Of a DNA stretch of 61,967 nucleotides, positions 25,841 to 35,063 are shown in pieces (position 1 is the stretch's first letter; each line of letters starts with the position of its first letter). The stretch is from CAWBRT01 sp050015355 (GTDB lineage Bacteria; Acidobacteriota; Terriglobia; Terriglobales; Acidobacteriaceae). The stretch covers positions 1-61,967 of the forward strand of contig JBEKBO010000018.1 of NCBI GenBank assembly GCA_050015355.1. Reading direction: 5' to 3'. The notes below the pieces were generated by a model, which was given only the letters and a program-made list of their open reading frames with translations, was not told the origin of the DNA and did not search any database. The position numbers and the translations under genes are program-made.

Positions 25841-26752
25841 ATGAAGCGTATCTCGATTCTAATGTTTCTGGGTCTGTTGACATTGGGCGTGGTGAGCCTT
25901 ACGGCCGCTCCGCCCGTCCTTAATGTCGGCGACGCACATGAGCTTGACACCGATTATCCAAGCCCCTTCAACGTGAATTTTGGAGAGTGGTTTGCCGCGC
26001 ATCCTCTGCCCGCGGGCGAAAAGGGGCCCCGTATGGACTTGGTCTTTAAGACACCGCGTGTTGTGGTGCTGGCGATGACCATAAGAGGAAGTTTCCCCCT
26101 GCACTATCACACTAGTTCCGACGAGATTCTTGTTCCGATCAAGGGCAAATGCAAAGAGTACGTCAATGGCAAGTGGGCGTGGGTCCAACCGGGAGATATT
26201 CATTACAATCCGCGCGGAGTCGTGCACGGCCTGACGTGCGAGGAAGGTATGGAGTTTCAGTCGTTCGATATCTTTTCTCCGGCTCTGCCTCCGGGAGGCG
26301 ACAGAATATTTATTGACGCCAAGGAAAGCAAAGCCAAACCCGGGGACGTCGTTGCAGACTGGGCTTTGATCGATTCCCAGTTCAAAATGGGCGCGAACAT
26401 CAATGCGGATGAATGGTATGCCGGCCACGCGATACCGCCGGGCCAGACCATGAGGTTGGATCTGCCGATAGGAACGCCTCGCAACCAAATGGTCCTGGCG
26501 CAAAAGCCCGCACTGAAAGCCCATTACCATGGCTCATCGGACGAAATCATCTACGTCTATAAAGGCGTGGGCGAAGAATTAATTAAGGGAGAATGGGTAA
26601 AACTGAAAGCAGGCGAAATCCATTTCTGCCCCAGAGGTTTCATCCATGCCATCCGTCCGGTAAGTGACGATTTTAAAATCTTTGCCTTTTTCACTCCGCC
26701 TCAGGCCAACGGCGCCGACAGGATTTTTGTGGAAGAAGTACCCGCAAAATAG
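25841..26752 (+). CDS. secreted bicupin protein
   Basis: 303 residues. MKRISILMFLGLLTLGVVSL is a signal peptide ending near TAA. Two cupin units follow: HYHTSSDEILVPIKGKCKEY with PRGVVHG, and HYHGSSDEIIYVYKGVG with PRGFIHA. Each has the HxH...E...H metal-ligand pattern. The two halves are clear internal duplicates. A periplasmic metal-dependent dioxygenase, isomerase or sugar-binding role is possible. GGGAGGAG before the ATG supports the start. It lies 208 bases after the molybdenum hydroxylase in the same direction and could be co-transcribed. A strong terminator follows. Confidence 0.82.
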   Translation: MKRISILMFLGLLTLGVVSLTAAPPVLNVGDAHELDTDYPSPFNVNFGEWFAAHPLPAGEKGPRMDLVFKTPRVVVLAMTIRGSFPLHYHTSSDEILVPIKGKCKEYVNGKWAWVQPGDIHYNPRGVVHGLTCEEGMEFQSFDIFSPALPPGGDRIFIDAKESKAKPGDVVADWALIDSQFKMGANINADEWYAGHAIPPGQTMRLDLPIGTPRNQMVLAQKPALKAHYHGSSDEIIYVYKGVGEELIKGEWVKLKAGEIHFCPRGFIHAIRPVSDDFKIFAFFTPPQANGADRIFVEEVPAK

Positions 26753-26793
26753 TCGCGCGAATGAGTGTGTTCTGAGAAAACGCTTTACAGATT

Positions 26794-26820
26794 GAAAGGC
26801 CGGGCGCATCCCGGCCTTTC
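26794..26820 (+). terminator. strong terminator after the bicupin gene
   Basis: Perfect 11-bp stem GAAAGGCCGGG / CCCGGCCTTTC with a 5-base loop, then GCCTTTTCC, 42 bases after the stop codon. Confidence 0.75.
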
Positions 26821-26970
26821 GCCTTTTCCAGGAATCCGCGTGAGTATCCCTGTCGCCAGATAAAGATTCATCTGCAAAACTAAGTGGGACTCCTGAACAG
26901 ATGTAAGTCTTCACCTGCCAAGACCTCAGGCGGACACTCGACTGCAATCGTAATCATTCGGTATTAAGGT

Positions 26971-26999
26971 TCCTTGGGATCGACTGATATCCCAAGGAG
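26971..26999 (+). promoter_or_regulatory. hairpin that sequesters the ribosome site of the lipoprotein gene
   Basis: TCCTTGGGAT (26971-26980) pairs perfectly with ATCCCAAGGA (26989-26998) around an 8-base loop. The 3' arm contains nearly all of the AAGGAG Shine-Dalgarno (26994-26999) that serves the GTG start at 27005. The geometry is that of a translational switch such as an RNA thermometer, a protein-binding site or the expression platform of a riboswitch. Confidence 0.5.
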
Positions 27000-27004
27000 A
27001 CCCG

Positions 27005-28378
27005 GTGTCAAGAATTGTTTTGTTCGTTGCGACTCTGTGCCTTTTAAGTGCCTTCGGGTGCGGCTCAAAAGCCCCGTCGGCCTCAGCAACACAAGCGAAC
27101 TCTTCCTCACCCACCGGTCCGACGCCTGCCTCGGCCGGCCCCTCGTCGAGCAATAGCTCAGGCACATCGACTTCAAACTCATCGAGCAATAGTTCAGGCA
27201 CATCGACTTCAGGCTCATCGAGCGGTCAATCCAGCCTTGCGATCACATCGGCCAGCTTGCCGACGGCAACGGCAGGCACAGCCTTCAGCGCGACTCTGAC
27301 GGCATCCGGCGGGACTCAGCCTTACACCTGGATTCTGGCAAGCGGCCAACTACCCAGCGGCATGAACCTCTCCGCCGCCGGCGTCATTTCCGGCACCACT
27401 TCGACCACCGGCACGTTCCCCTTCACCGCGGAAGTGATCGATGCAACCGTCGCCACGGCAACCGCCAGCCTCAATCTCATCGTCGCCGCTCAGAGCACCG
27501 CTCCGGGCTACACCCGTTGGTATGCTCCCACCAGCTTTTGGAACACGCCGATTGCGGCCAATGCGGCGATTGATGCCAACTCCGCGGGCATGATTTCATA
27601 CGCCATTGCTTCCTACGCAAATGGCGCCAACCTGGCCAACACGAGCGCTTGGGGCATGAGCTACGTCACCACCACTGCAACTGGCTCAAAGAACTACACC
27701 GTAGCTTGTACGCAGTATTGCACCAGCAGTTCGATTAGTTTCCCGATCCCTGCTGGGACGTTGGCAAATACTGGTTCTGACCACCATCTGGCGGTGATCA
27801 ATACCACCACCAACACGGAGTTGGATATGTGGGAGGCCTCTTATAACAGCAGTAACGACACCTGGTCGGCAGGATCACTCGGCACTACATCCACCGTCGG
27901 ATGGGGAGCTATGTGCGCCCTCGGACAACTCTGTAACGGTGAAGTAGCCGCTGGATTTGCGATGCTGGGCGGTGCCATTCGTCCGGAAGAAATCGCGGCG
28001 GGACTGATCCCACACGCCCTTTCGATCACAACTCCAGCCACCAAGTCCGGGTATATCGCCTGCCCGGCCACGCATACGGATGGTTCCAGCAGCAACGCCA
28101 ACGCCATTCCAGAGGGCGCTCGAATTCAGCTCAACCCCTCATTCAACGTAGCCGCGCAATCGTGGTCTACATGGCAGAAAACCATCGCTTACGCGCTTCA
28201 GACCTACGGGGCTTATGTGTCCGACACCAGCGGTTCGCTGGCTCTGTACGCGGTCAATGATATGAACTCCGGAAACACAACCTGGGCCTCAGTCGGCATG
28301 TCTAACGCCGGGGAAAGCCTATCGTTCCTGCCGTGGAGTGAATTTCAGGTGATTCAGATGACACAATGCGGGAACTGA
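27005..28378 (+). CDS. secreted lipoprotein: Ser/Thr-rich linker, putative Ig domain, unknown catalytic-looking domain
   Basis: 457 residues from a GTG start behind AAGGAG. Lipobox LSAFGC at about residues 14-19 predicts a lipid-anchored export product. A low-complexity Ser/Gly/Thr linker follows with the repeated unit SSNSSGTSTS. Residues about 76-165 resemble a putative Ig/cadherin-like domain (ASLPTATAGTAFSATLTASGGTQPYTW type). The remainder (TSFWNTPI; GSDHHLAVI; ELDMWEASY; RPEEIAAG; CPATHTDG; AIPEGARIQLNP) is the same domain as the convergent gene at 28467. It resembles a secreted domain common in Actinobacteria with no assigned function. Conserved His, Asp and Trp suggest an enzyme or glycan binder. 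Confidence 0.75.
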   Translation: MSRIVLFVATLCLLSAFGCGSKAPSASATQANSSSPTGPTPASAGPSSSNSSGTSTSNSSSNSSGTSTSGSSSGQSSLAITSASLPTATAGTAFSATLTASGGTQPYTWILASGQLPSGMNLSAAGVISGTTSTTGTFPFTAEVIDATVATATASLNLIVAAQSTAPGYTRWYAPTSFWNTPIAANAAIDANSAGMISYAIASYANGANLANTSAWGMSYVTTTATGSKNYTVACTQYCTSSSISFPIPAGTLANTGSDHHLAVINTTTNTELDMWEASYNSSNDTWSAGSLGTTSTVGWGAMCALGQLCNGEVAAGFAMLGGAIRPEEIAAGLIPHALSITTPATKSGYIACPATHTDGSSSNANAIPEGARIQLNPSFNVAAQSWSTWQKTIAYALQTYGAYVSDTSGSLALYAVNDMNSGNTTWASVGMSNAGESLSFLPWSEFQVIQMTQCGN

Positions 28379-28405
28379 CCCTGCAAGCTATGCGCAAATA
28401 AAAAG

Positions 28406-28421
28406 GGCCGGTTTCCCGGCC
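28406..28421. terminator. shared terminator between convergent paralogues
   Basis: GGCCGG-TTTC-CCGGCC lies in the 88-base gap between the two converging genes, preceded by AAAAAG on the plus strand. It could serve both directions. Confidence 0.45.
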
Positions 28422-28466
28422 TCCTCTCTACTGCAAATCGGAATCGCTCTAGGGTTGGAGACGCTT

Positions 28467-29510
28467 TTAGTTGCAGGACTGGACTTGCAGCACGCGGAAG
28501 CTGCTCCAGGGCAGGTTGGACAAACTCGGAGCCTTGGTCATGCCGACCGAAGACCACGTGGTGTTGCCCTGGTTCATGTCGGTCACCGCATAGAAAGCCA
28601 GCGCGCCGCTGGTGTCGACCACGTAGGCCCCGTAGGTCTGCAACGCCTTGGCGATGGTCTTCTCCCACGCCGGCCACGATTGCCCATCGACATTGAACGC
28701 CGGATCCAGTTGCACCCGCGCGCCTTCGGGGATGGCGTTGGCGTTGCTGCTGGCACCGTCCGTGTGGGTCGCCGGGCAGGCGATGTAGCCGGATTGGGTG
28801 GCGGGCGTGGTCAGGGCGAGGGCATGGTCGATGTGTCCCTGAGCGATCTCTTCGGGGCGCACCGAACCGCCGAGCAAGGCGAAGCCGCTGGCCACAGTGC
28901 TATTGCAGTGCTGTCCCTGGGGACAGTTGGCTCCCCAGCCGGTAACGTCGGTGGTGGTACGCGTCCCGGCCGACCAGCTATCGTTGCCGGCGTCATAGGA
29001 GGCTTCCCACATGTCCAGCTCCTGATTGCCGTTGATGACCGCCAGATGATGATCGGAGCCGGTGCTGGGCTTGGCGCCCGCGGGGATGGGGAAGACGATG
29101 GTGTCGCCGGTGCAGTACATGGTGCAGGCAACGGTGTAGGACTTGGAGGTGGAGTTGGCGTAGATGTATCCCATGCCCCAGGCGTTGTCGTTGGCGAGCA
29201 CGGCGTTGGAGGCATAGGCTGAGAGGGCATAGGCGATCATGCCCGCGGAGTTGGGATCAATCGCCGCACTGCCCGCAATCGGCGTATTCCAGAAACTGGT
29301 GGCAGAGTAGAACGCCGTGACGGAAGATGCTGTTCCCGCACGTGCTATTTGTGAGCTTGCGGAATTTGCAGGTCCCAGGAACCACGAAATCAGCAACAGA
29401 ACAAAAACCAAACATCCCAGAGCCCACCGGCTGGGTTTTCTGAGGATGAAGCGCCTTGCCGGCGTCGTCCCATCTGCACGCGCAATGAGTTCTTCTGTGT
29501 GATACGGCAT
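28467..29510 (-). CDS. secreted/anchored paralogue of the 27005 lipoprotein
   Basis: 347 residues. A membrane or uncleaved signal segment (ALGCLVFVLLLISWFLG) follows a basic N-terminus. The rest is the TSFWNTPI...GSDHHLAVI...ELDMWEASY...CPATHTDG...IPEGARVQLDP domain, colinear with the C-terminal part of the gene at 27005 but lacking the Ser-rich linker and Ig-like part. It lies immediately downstream of the EPS operon in the same orientation (104 bases), so it may be the last gene of that transcript. A role at the cell surface on the polysaccharide is an inference. Confidence 0.75.
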   Translation of the reverse strand: MPYHTEELIARADGTTPARRFILRKPSRWALGCLVFVLLLISWFLGPANSASSQIARAGTASSVTAFYSATSFWNTPIAGSAAIDPNSAGMIAYALSAYASNAVLANDNAWGMGYIYANSTSKSYTVACTMYCTGDTIVFPIPAGAKPSTGSDHHLAVINGNQELDMWEASYDAGNDSWSAGTRTTTDVTGWGANCPQGQHCNSTVASGFALLGGSVRPEEIAQGHIDHALALTTPATQSGYIACPATHTDGASSNANAIPEGARVQLDPAFNVDGQSWPAWEKTIAKALQTYGAYVVDTSGALAFYAVTDMNQGNTTWSSVGMTKAPSLSNLPWSSFRVLQVQSCN

Positions 29511-29613
29511 GGGTGCTGTTGTGGTCTTACGATCCGCTCCGGTGTCCTCGACAATGAGCTAAAGCCTTTCCATCAACGAAGCATCGTTTCTGGCGGCTTC
29601 AGAGCAACTGATG

Positions 29614-30822
29614 TCAGGACTTTGCAGCCTCGGGTGCGGAGCTTTGGCGCGGAGTCACCTTCCAGGTAAGCGCCTGTTTGCCCGTCAAATAGCGCGCCAG
29701 GCCAACAATGTAGGCGGTGTTCATAAGGCAGAATTGCAAGGGGAGAGCAAACGGTCCAGCCGCCTTTCCGGCGAACCGCAGCCGGCATCCAATTGCCGCC
29801 ATCGAGTAAAAGAGAAGCTGGCACGCTAGGATTGCGCCATAGAACGGGCGCCACGCCAGCATAAAGTTCGCTGCTAAGGCCGCCAGGAGCAAGAAGGGCG
29901 CCAGCAAACGCAATAGGCGATGCGAGAAGAACGCGAACGCCGGCGCGCCCTTAAGCGGGTTCAGGTATCCAGGATTTTGGAATAGCGTTTGATAAGCTCC
30001 GGCGCCGATGCGGGCTCTCCGCTGGAACTGCCCTTCCACGCTCGGGACAATATCCTCCATCGCAATGGCCTCTGGGTCATACACCACGCGATAACCGTCA
30101 AACCGGATTTGAAGCGGAACCTGCAAGTCTTCTACAAGAGACGCCGCGCTTGGCTTGAAAAGTTCACGGCGAACCGCATAGATTGACCCGTTTGCGCCCA
30201 AAAGGCAGTTGAGGCGGTTCTCCAGCAGCTTGACTGCGGATTCGTAGCGCCAGTATAGCGATTCGCCAGAACATCCTTCGCCTCCGAAGCGCATTTCCTC
30301 TCCGCTGACCGCGCCCACCCGGGGATCGGAGAAGTGCCGCACTAATTTATGAAGGCACTCGCAATCCAAAATCGTATTGGCGTCGGTAAAGACCAGGACA
30401 TCCGCCTCTGTGCGCTGCACGAGATCGCGAAGCACTTCCAGCTTCCCGCGCCGCAACGGAAATTCGAAAATACGCAGGCCGGGTATCGAAACACTGCGCG
30501 CACGTTCCGCGCTCGCATCGGTCGGAGCGTCGAGTCCAAGCAGCACTTCAAACTGGCCGGCTTGGTAGTGCAACAAAGCAGTATTCCGCAGCTTGGCTTC
30601 GATGACCTCCTGCTCATTGAACGCCGCAATGATGATAGCGACGCTCGGCAGGTGACTTGCGTCGCGGCACCGGCGACTGCGCCGCGAGAGCAGAAACCGG
30701 AGATCCCGCCCCGCCTCGGCGATCGTTGAACTGATAAATAACAGCACGGGATAGCCTGCGTAGTGATACGCCACGGCGGCTATCGATAGCCAGAAGATCC
30801 ATTCAGCGCCTGACATTTTCAA
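29614..30822 (-). CDS. family-2 glycosyltransferase with C-terminal membrane segments
   Basis: 402 residues. An N-terminal hydrophobic helix is followed by a GT-A fold: PSVAIIIAAFNEQEVIEAKL (nucleotide-binding), ADVLVFTDANTIL (the D-x-D-like metal site reads DAN) and AVSGEEMRFGG, then EDLQVPLQIRFDGYRVVY. FQRRARIGAGAYQTLF approximates the QxxRW acceptor site. Three hydrophobic stretches near the end place it at the cytoplasmic membrane. Last glycosyltransferase of the EPS operon; it should add one sugar of the repeat unit. Confidence 0.85.
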   Translation of the reverse strand: MKMSGAEWIFWLSIAAVAYHYAGYPVLLFISSTIAEAGRDLRFLLSRRSRRCRDASHLPSVAIIIAAFNEQEVIEAKLRNTALLHYQAGQFEVLLGLDAPTDASAERARSVSIPGLRIFEFPLRRGKLEVLRDLVQRTEADVLVFTDANTILDCECLHKLVRHFSDPRVGAVSGEEMRFGGEGCSGESLYWRYESAVKLLENRLNCLLGANGSIYAVRRELFKPSAASLVEDLQVPLQIRFDGYRVVYDPEAIAMEDIVPSVEGQFQRRARIGAGAYQTLFQNPGYLNPLKGAPAFAFFSHRLLRLLAPFLLLAALAANFMLAWRPFYGAILACQLLFYSMAAIGCRLRFAGKAAGPFALPLQFCLMNTAYIVGLARYLTGKQALTWKVTPRQSSAPEAAKS

Positions 30823-30960
30823 CGGCTCTTACCGAGTGCTTTCATCTTGGGGTCTGGTTGCAGTCATGGGACTTGATTGGGGGGAATTTTTATGAACTTG
30901 TTGCCGCGCAGAGCGGAGCAAGACAAGCGGCATCTGGCGTCGCAATGGCGACCTTCGTGG

Positions 30961-32232
30961 TCATGATGCGCGTTGTGTCACTTCGACTGGCTCGTTGGCG
31001 GCGTCGACGCCTTCAAACAGTTTTTGCTTTGCGAGAGTGTTCGCCGTGAGATCAAACTCCCGGATGACCTTTTCCCTGCCCCGGATAGCAAGTTCGCGGG
31101 CGAGTTCGGGCGACGTGTAGATCTTCATCAGCGCGTCGCCGAGCGCATGGGCATCACTATGCGGCACAAGCAGTCCTGTGCGGCCGTGTTCGACGAGTTC
31201 CGGGATCCCACGGATTGAACTTGCGATGACCGGTACGCCTGACGCCATTGCCTCCATCAGGCTTACGGGGATTCCCTCGCTCATGCCGCTCGGGGTCATA
31301 ATGCTTTGCAGCGTGAGTACGTCTGCCTCGGCCATGAGTTCAAGGACACGGTGGCGAGGCTGGCGGCCCAAAATTTGCACGCGCCCTTCAAGTCCCAGCT
31401 CGCGTATCTGCCGTTCGAGCAATGGACGGTCCTCGCCTCCGCCGACCAGCAGGCAACGAAGGTCCACTTCACGCCTGCACAGTTCCGCGCAAGCTTCGAT
31501 AAGGTATCGCTGGCCTTTATGCTTTTCCAAGCCGGCAACGCAAAGAATTGTGAACCGCTTGTTCGCCCTGATTGCATCCCGCGGCTTGAAGAGCGAGGTA
31601 TCCACGCCGCAATGGACCACGTGCATCTTCCCGGCGCACTCCGGGCCATACAGTTCGGTCAGCAGACGACGGTTGTATTGGGAAATGGTGATGAAGAACT
31701 CCGACTCGTGGATTTTCTCGCCGAGCATCGTGCGATCCACGTAGATTTCATGCGAGTGCGCGGTAAAGCTGTAAGGAATCCCGGCAAGCAGGCGAATCAC
31801 GTAGGCCGCGAGTGCCGGATGCGTCGCCCAGTTTGCGTGTACGTGCTCGATGCCGGCCTCTTGCATCTGTCGCGCGAAGTGGGCGGCTACCGGCACAATG
31901 TACAGCGCCCTGGCAAAGAAGCTGGGCGAGGAGGCGTTTCCCTTCAGAGCGCGCCACCAGGAACGCAGGTAGACGATGGGCGCATGCCATAACCAAAACA
32001 GTTGCGATGCCAGAACCGGCCAGGAGAAAGCGTTGCAATAGTGGGCGCGTTCCACTACTGGCGCGGCCTCGGCATGCATGATTCCCTCGTTTTCGCGAAG
32101 GATGGAAAAAACGCTCACCTCCGTCCCGAGCCGTTCAAGTTCGAGGATTTCGAACAGAATGAAGGTCTCGGTGATTTTCGGGAAGCGCGAGACTATGTAT
32201 GCAATTCGCTTGCGCGGCTGTTTAACCTTCAT
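30961..32232 (-). CDS. family-4 glycosyltransferase
   Basis: About 423 residues. RIAYIVSRFPKITETFIL is the typical GT4 opening, with HVHANWATHPALAAYVIRLLAGIPYSFTAHSHEIY, a nucleotide-sugar half beginning RFTILCVAGLEKHKGQRYLIEAC, and the EX7E-type region EGIPVSLMEAMASGVPVIAS. The ATG at 32232 overlaps the Wzy stop by 11 bases and has GGAG 9 bases upstream; the earlier TTG at 32247 is weaker. Retaining glycosyltransferase for EPS unit assembly on the cytoplasmic side. Confidence 0.9.
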   Translation of the reverse strand: MKVKQPRKRIAYIVSRFPKITETFILFEILELERLGTEVSVFSILRENEGIMHAEAAPVVERAHYCNAFSWPVLASQLFWLWHAPIVYLRSWWRALKGNASSPSFFARALYIVPVAAHFARQMQEAGIEHVHANWATHPALAAYVIRLLAGIPYSFTAHSHEIYVDRTMLGEKIHESEFFITISQYNRRLLTELYGPECAGKMHVVHCGVDTSLFKPRDAIRANKRFTILCVAGLEKHKGQRYLIEACAELCRREVDLRCLLVGGGEDRPLLERQIRELGLEGRVQILGRQPRHRVLELMAEADVLTLQSIMTPSGMSEGIPVSLMEAMASGVPVIASSIRGIPELVEHGRTGLLVPHSDAHALGDALMKIYTSPELARELAIRGREKVIREFDLTANTLAKQKLFEGVDAANEPVEVTQRAS

Positions 32233-33787
32233 ACCAGGCGGCTCCAATTTCGCTTCGAGATGTGCGCGCCGGCTTCAACGGCACTGTCGCCGGGGACTCG
32301 GCCTGAGGGGCGTAAATTGCCGACGCCGCGCCACACAATCCCAGCAAGAGATACAAGTAACGGGTTAACGAAAGATGCAAAAAGGTGGCGGCCGCGAGGA
32401 ACGCCAGAAGTCCTAGCATGAGGCTCGCCAGCGTATGCGCATACTCAGGACGGCTTCGCGCCCAATAGCGGCGGAGCACGACCATCGGCTTCACCGCTGC
32501 CCATATGACCAGCATGAATACCCCGAAGCCCGCGATGCCCGTTTCGGCCAGGATTTCAAGGTACATGCTGTGGGCGCCGGCACCGTGGGCCGGTTGAGCG
32601 TAGCCATACATCCTGCCGTACCACGGAATGTACTTGGGCGCTTGGCCATAACCCACGCCAAGCAGAGGATGATCCAGAAAGATATGGTAGTCTGCGATGA
32701 TAATGGTCCTGCGCAATAGAATCGAGCGGTCGACCGCGCGCGGATTTCCAGATTCGCCGCCGCCGAGAGTTTGGATTCGACGGATGAACATCGGCTCAGT
32801 TATCGCCAGAATCAACAGTGCGGCAATAATCACCGGCAGCACGTACCGCAAGCGAAGATACCGAAACGCAATCAGCCCGGCGACGACTACAAAGACGGCG
32901 ATCGCGCCGCCCCGTGAATAGGAGAGCACGACACCGGCGCTGATGGTAGCCACAGCCAGCAATGCGGGTGTTCGCTCACGCCAGCTTGAGCTTGCCCAGA
33001 ACCGCAGCAGCGCAATGGGTATCAGCACAATCATGATTTGCGCGTAGTAGTTTGCATCGCCAATGGACCCCAAGGCACGCCAACTGGGGTATAAAGCCTG
33101 GAAAGCTTGGCCCTCCGGCTCGTCGCTGGACGAAGAAGTATCGTCGTAGTCTGGGGGGTAGGCAAACGGATGGCTAACCGCGAAGCCCGCGTAGTCTTTT
33201 CCGTATGTGTGGGTGACACGCTGAACCAACGAGAGAGCTCCCATCAGGACGCCGGCCAGCACCATTGCCCAAAGACAACGCCGTAGCAGCACGGGGGTTC
33301 GCACCGTGTTCAAAATCAGAAAATAAAGAACGATCCCTTGCAGCGAAAAAACACTGAGGGCGCTGAAAGATGCCGCTATGTCCCTGGAAAACTCGGCCGA
33401 TGCGACTTGCACGACCAGATAGACAAGCAGGAGGCCCAGCACGCCATTGGTACGAACTGGCTCACGCCGAATGATGAGGTAGTAAAAGAGTGGAAGGCCC
33501 AGCACCAAAAAGCTTGCGACAGCGGCGATCGCCGGAACGTGATGGAAACGCACCGCGGCCGCAGCGACATTGCCCCAGACCGAGAAGACAGCACCAAGGG
33601 TAGCCAGGTCCGGTTTCCACAGAACCAGCGCAAGCACCGCCATCAGGACAAAACCAGCGATGAGCGCCTTGGAATCGACGGACGCGGCCAAGATAAAAAC
33701 TCCAATGCCTAGCCCGATGACACCGAGAAAGTGGACAAGCCTCAGTCTGCGGCTGCTTTCACCAACGAGTTGATCTGTGATAGCCAT
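32222..33787 (-). CDS. O-antigen ligase/Wzy-type polymerase
   Basis: 521 residues with about a dozen hydrophobic segments and one large periplasmic loop in the second half (IRRIQTLGGGESGNPRAVDRS to GYAQPAHGAGAHSMYLEILAETG). AHSMYLEILAETGIAG is the conserved Wzy_C/O-antigen-ligase signature. An Asp/Glu/Ser-rich loop (DYDDTSSSSDEPEGQ) occurs around residue 225. It should polymerise lipid-linked repeat units in the periplasm. Confidence 0.87.
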   Translation of the reverse strand: MAITDQLVGESSRRLRLVHFLGVIGLGIGVFILAASVDSKALIAGFVLMAVLALVLWKPDLATLGAVFSVWGNVAAAAVRFHHVPAIAAVASFLVLGLPLFYYLIIRREPVRTNGVLGLLLVYLVVQVASAEFSRDIAASFSALSVFSLQGIVLYFLILNTVRTPVLLRRCLWAMVLAGVLMGALSLVQRVTHTYGKDYAGFAVSHPFAYPPDYDDTSSSSDEPEGQAFQALYPSWRALGSIGDANYYAQIMIVLIPIALLRFWASSSWRERTPALLAVATISAGVVLSYSRGGAIAVFVVVAGLIAFRYLRLRYVLPVIIAALLILAITEPMFIRRIQTLGGGESGNPRAVDRSILLRRTIIIADYHIFLDHPLLGVGYGQAPKYIPWYGRMYGYAQPAHGAGAHSMYLEILAETGIAGFGVFMLVIWAAVKPMVVLRRYWARSRPEYAHTLASLMLGLLAFLAAATFLHLSLTRYLYLLLGLCGAASAIYAPQAESPATVPLKPARTSRSEIGAAWYEG

Positions 33788-33851
33788 GCTGCTTTAGAAC
33801 CGAAGGTGTTAAGTGAGAAAGCGTCCAGTGCGCGGGAGAAGGTTCAGCGCT

Positions 33852-35063
33852 TCACTCGTGTGTTGGTTTCAATAGCGCTCGCAATCCGGCTAACAGCGGG
33901 TACTGCTTTGCCGAACGGAGTCGCGCCATCACTTGGCATTTGGCGGCGTGGAGGATTTTGCCGTATGCGCTTTTCCGAAACACATAGCAGTGGGCGTGGG
34001 AGCGCGTCGTCGAAGTCCACTTCAACTTCCAGGGCGTGCTCGGACCGACGGTATCGTAACCGGTGATCCCTCGGGCAATGCAATCGCGCAAAACCGCCTC
34101 TACCAGCAAATGCCCGGGTCCGACGGAGGCGTAGCGCTCGTCGTAGGCCACTTTCGGAGCATAATAACGACCGCCATACGTCAGGCCAAAGTGGCCAGCC
34201 ACCGGCACTCCATCAAAGTGGAGCAGATACAGAGAAAAATATCCGAGCGCACTCGCGGATTTTGCGATTTCATCGTAGAACAACCGGGTAGCGGGCCGGG
34301 ATGCAATCGCCGTCTTTTGCCGGCCTTTCCAGCCGCTCATCTCGAGTGCATAGAACTGCTGAAGCTGGTCGGAGCCGGCCGAGTCCGTGCGACACAACTC
34401 AACACGCCACTTCTCGGAGGCGCGGCGCATATGCCGCCGCAGGTTCCGGCGGAATTCACCGCTGGGAATCACTTGCAGCGCATTGGTTGCTCCACGCAGG
34501 GAAACGTACGGAGTAACATCGGTTTCCCATTGCCCTACCGGATAGTGATCGGCAGCCGCCAATGCCAGAAGCTGTTCAGCCGCGCCACCCATCGGGACAT
34601 CCCTGATTTCCAGAACGTCCCAGTCATCCATTTCTTTTAGGCAATCCCACACGCAGCCAATCGCCTGCCCGTTATTGACAACCAGATCAACCCGGGACGA
34701 ATGGACGTTGGATGCGCTGCGCAGCACGCGAGCGGGAAGGCCGCAAAATGTACTCTCCTCCATCAGCGGCAACACGGCACAAAGCCGCGAGCCCGTGCGA
34801 GCAGTCAGCAGCCGGAGGGCGGCGCCGGGCGCGAACGCGCGCAGATAGGCGGCAGTCCATTCAGGATGATGAAACGGCGCAAGTTCGCTTTCGGCGCATA
34901 GTTCGCGCCACTCGCTGGCAACGCTGTCGACCAGTTCCGCGCCTCCGCGCTGCACAACCGCGATCACCCTGTCCTCCAGCTCCGGAATCGGACTTTCCAA
35001 GCAGGCTGTATTCGCAAGCAGGCAGGCGTTCACTAGTCGCACTCTTTCTCTTTCAGCACACAC
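33852..35063 (-). CDS. FemAB/GNAT-type transferase (Acetyltransf_6)
   Basis: 403 residues. The pattern is that of BioF2/FemAB-like transferases: an N-terminal GNAT-like half (FHHPEWTAAYLRAFAPGAALRLL), then RRNLRRHMRRASEKW and LHFDGVPVAGHFGLTYGGRYY with a GPGHLLVEAVLRDCI helix. Such proteins transfer acyl or aminoacyl groups and are frequent in EPS loci. The assigned ATG overlaps the previous gene by 31 bases, so the real start may be slightly later. Substrate unknown. Confidence 0.8.
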   Translation of the reverse strand: MCAERERVRLVNACLLANTACLESPIPELEDRVIAVVQRGGAELVDSVASEWRELCAESELAPFHHPEWTAAYLRAFAPGAALRLLTARTGSRLCAVLPLMEESTFCGLPARVLRSASNVHSSRVDLVVNNGQAIGCVWDCLKEMDDWDVLEIRDVPMGGAAEQLLALAAADHYPVGQWETDVTPYVSLRGATNALQVIPSGEFRRNLRRHMRRASEKWRVELCRTDSAGSDQLQQFYALEMSGWKGRQKTAIASRPATRLFYDEIAKSASALGYFSLYLLHFDGVPVAGHFGLTYGGRYYAPKVAYDERYASVGPGHLLVEAVLRDCIARGITGYDTVGPSTPWKLKWTSTTRSHAHCYVFRKSAYGKILHAAKCQVMARLRSAKQYPLLAGLRALLKPTHE

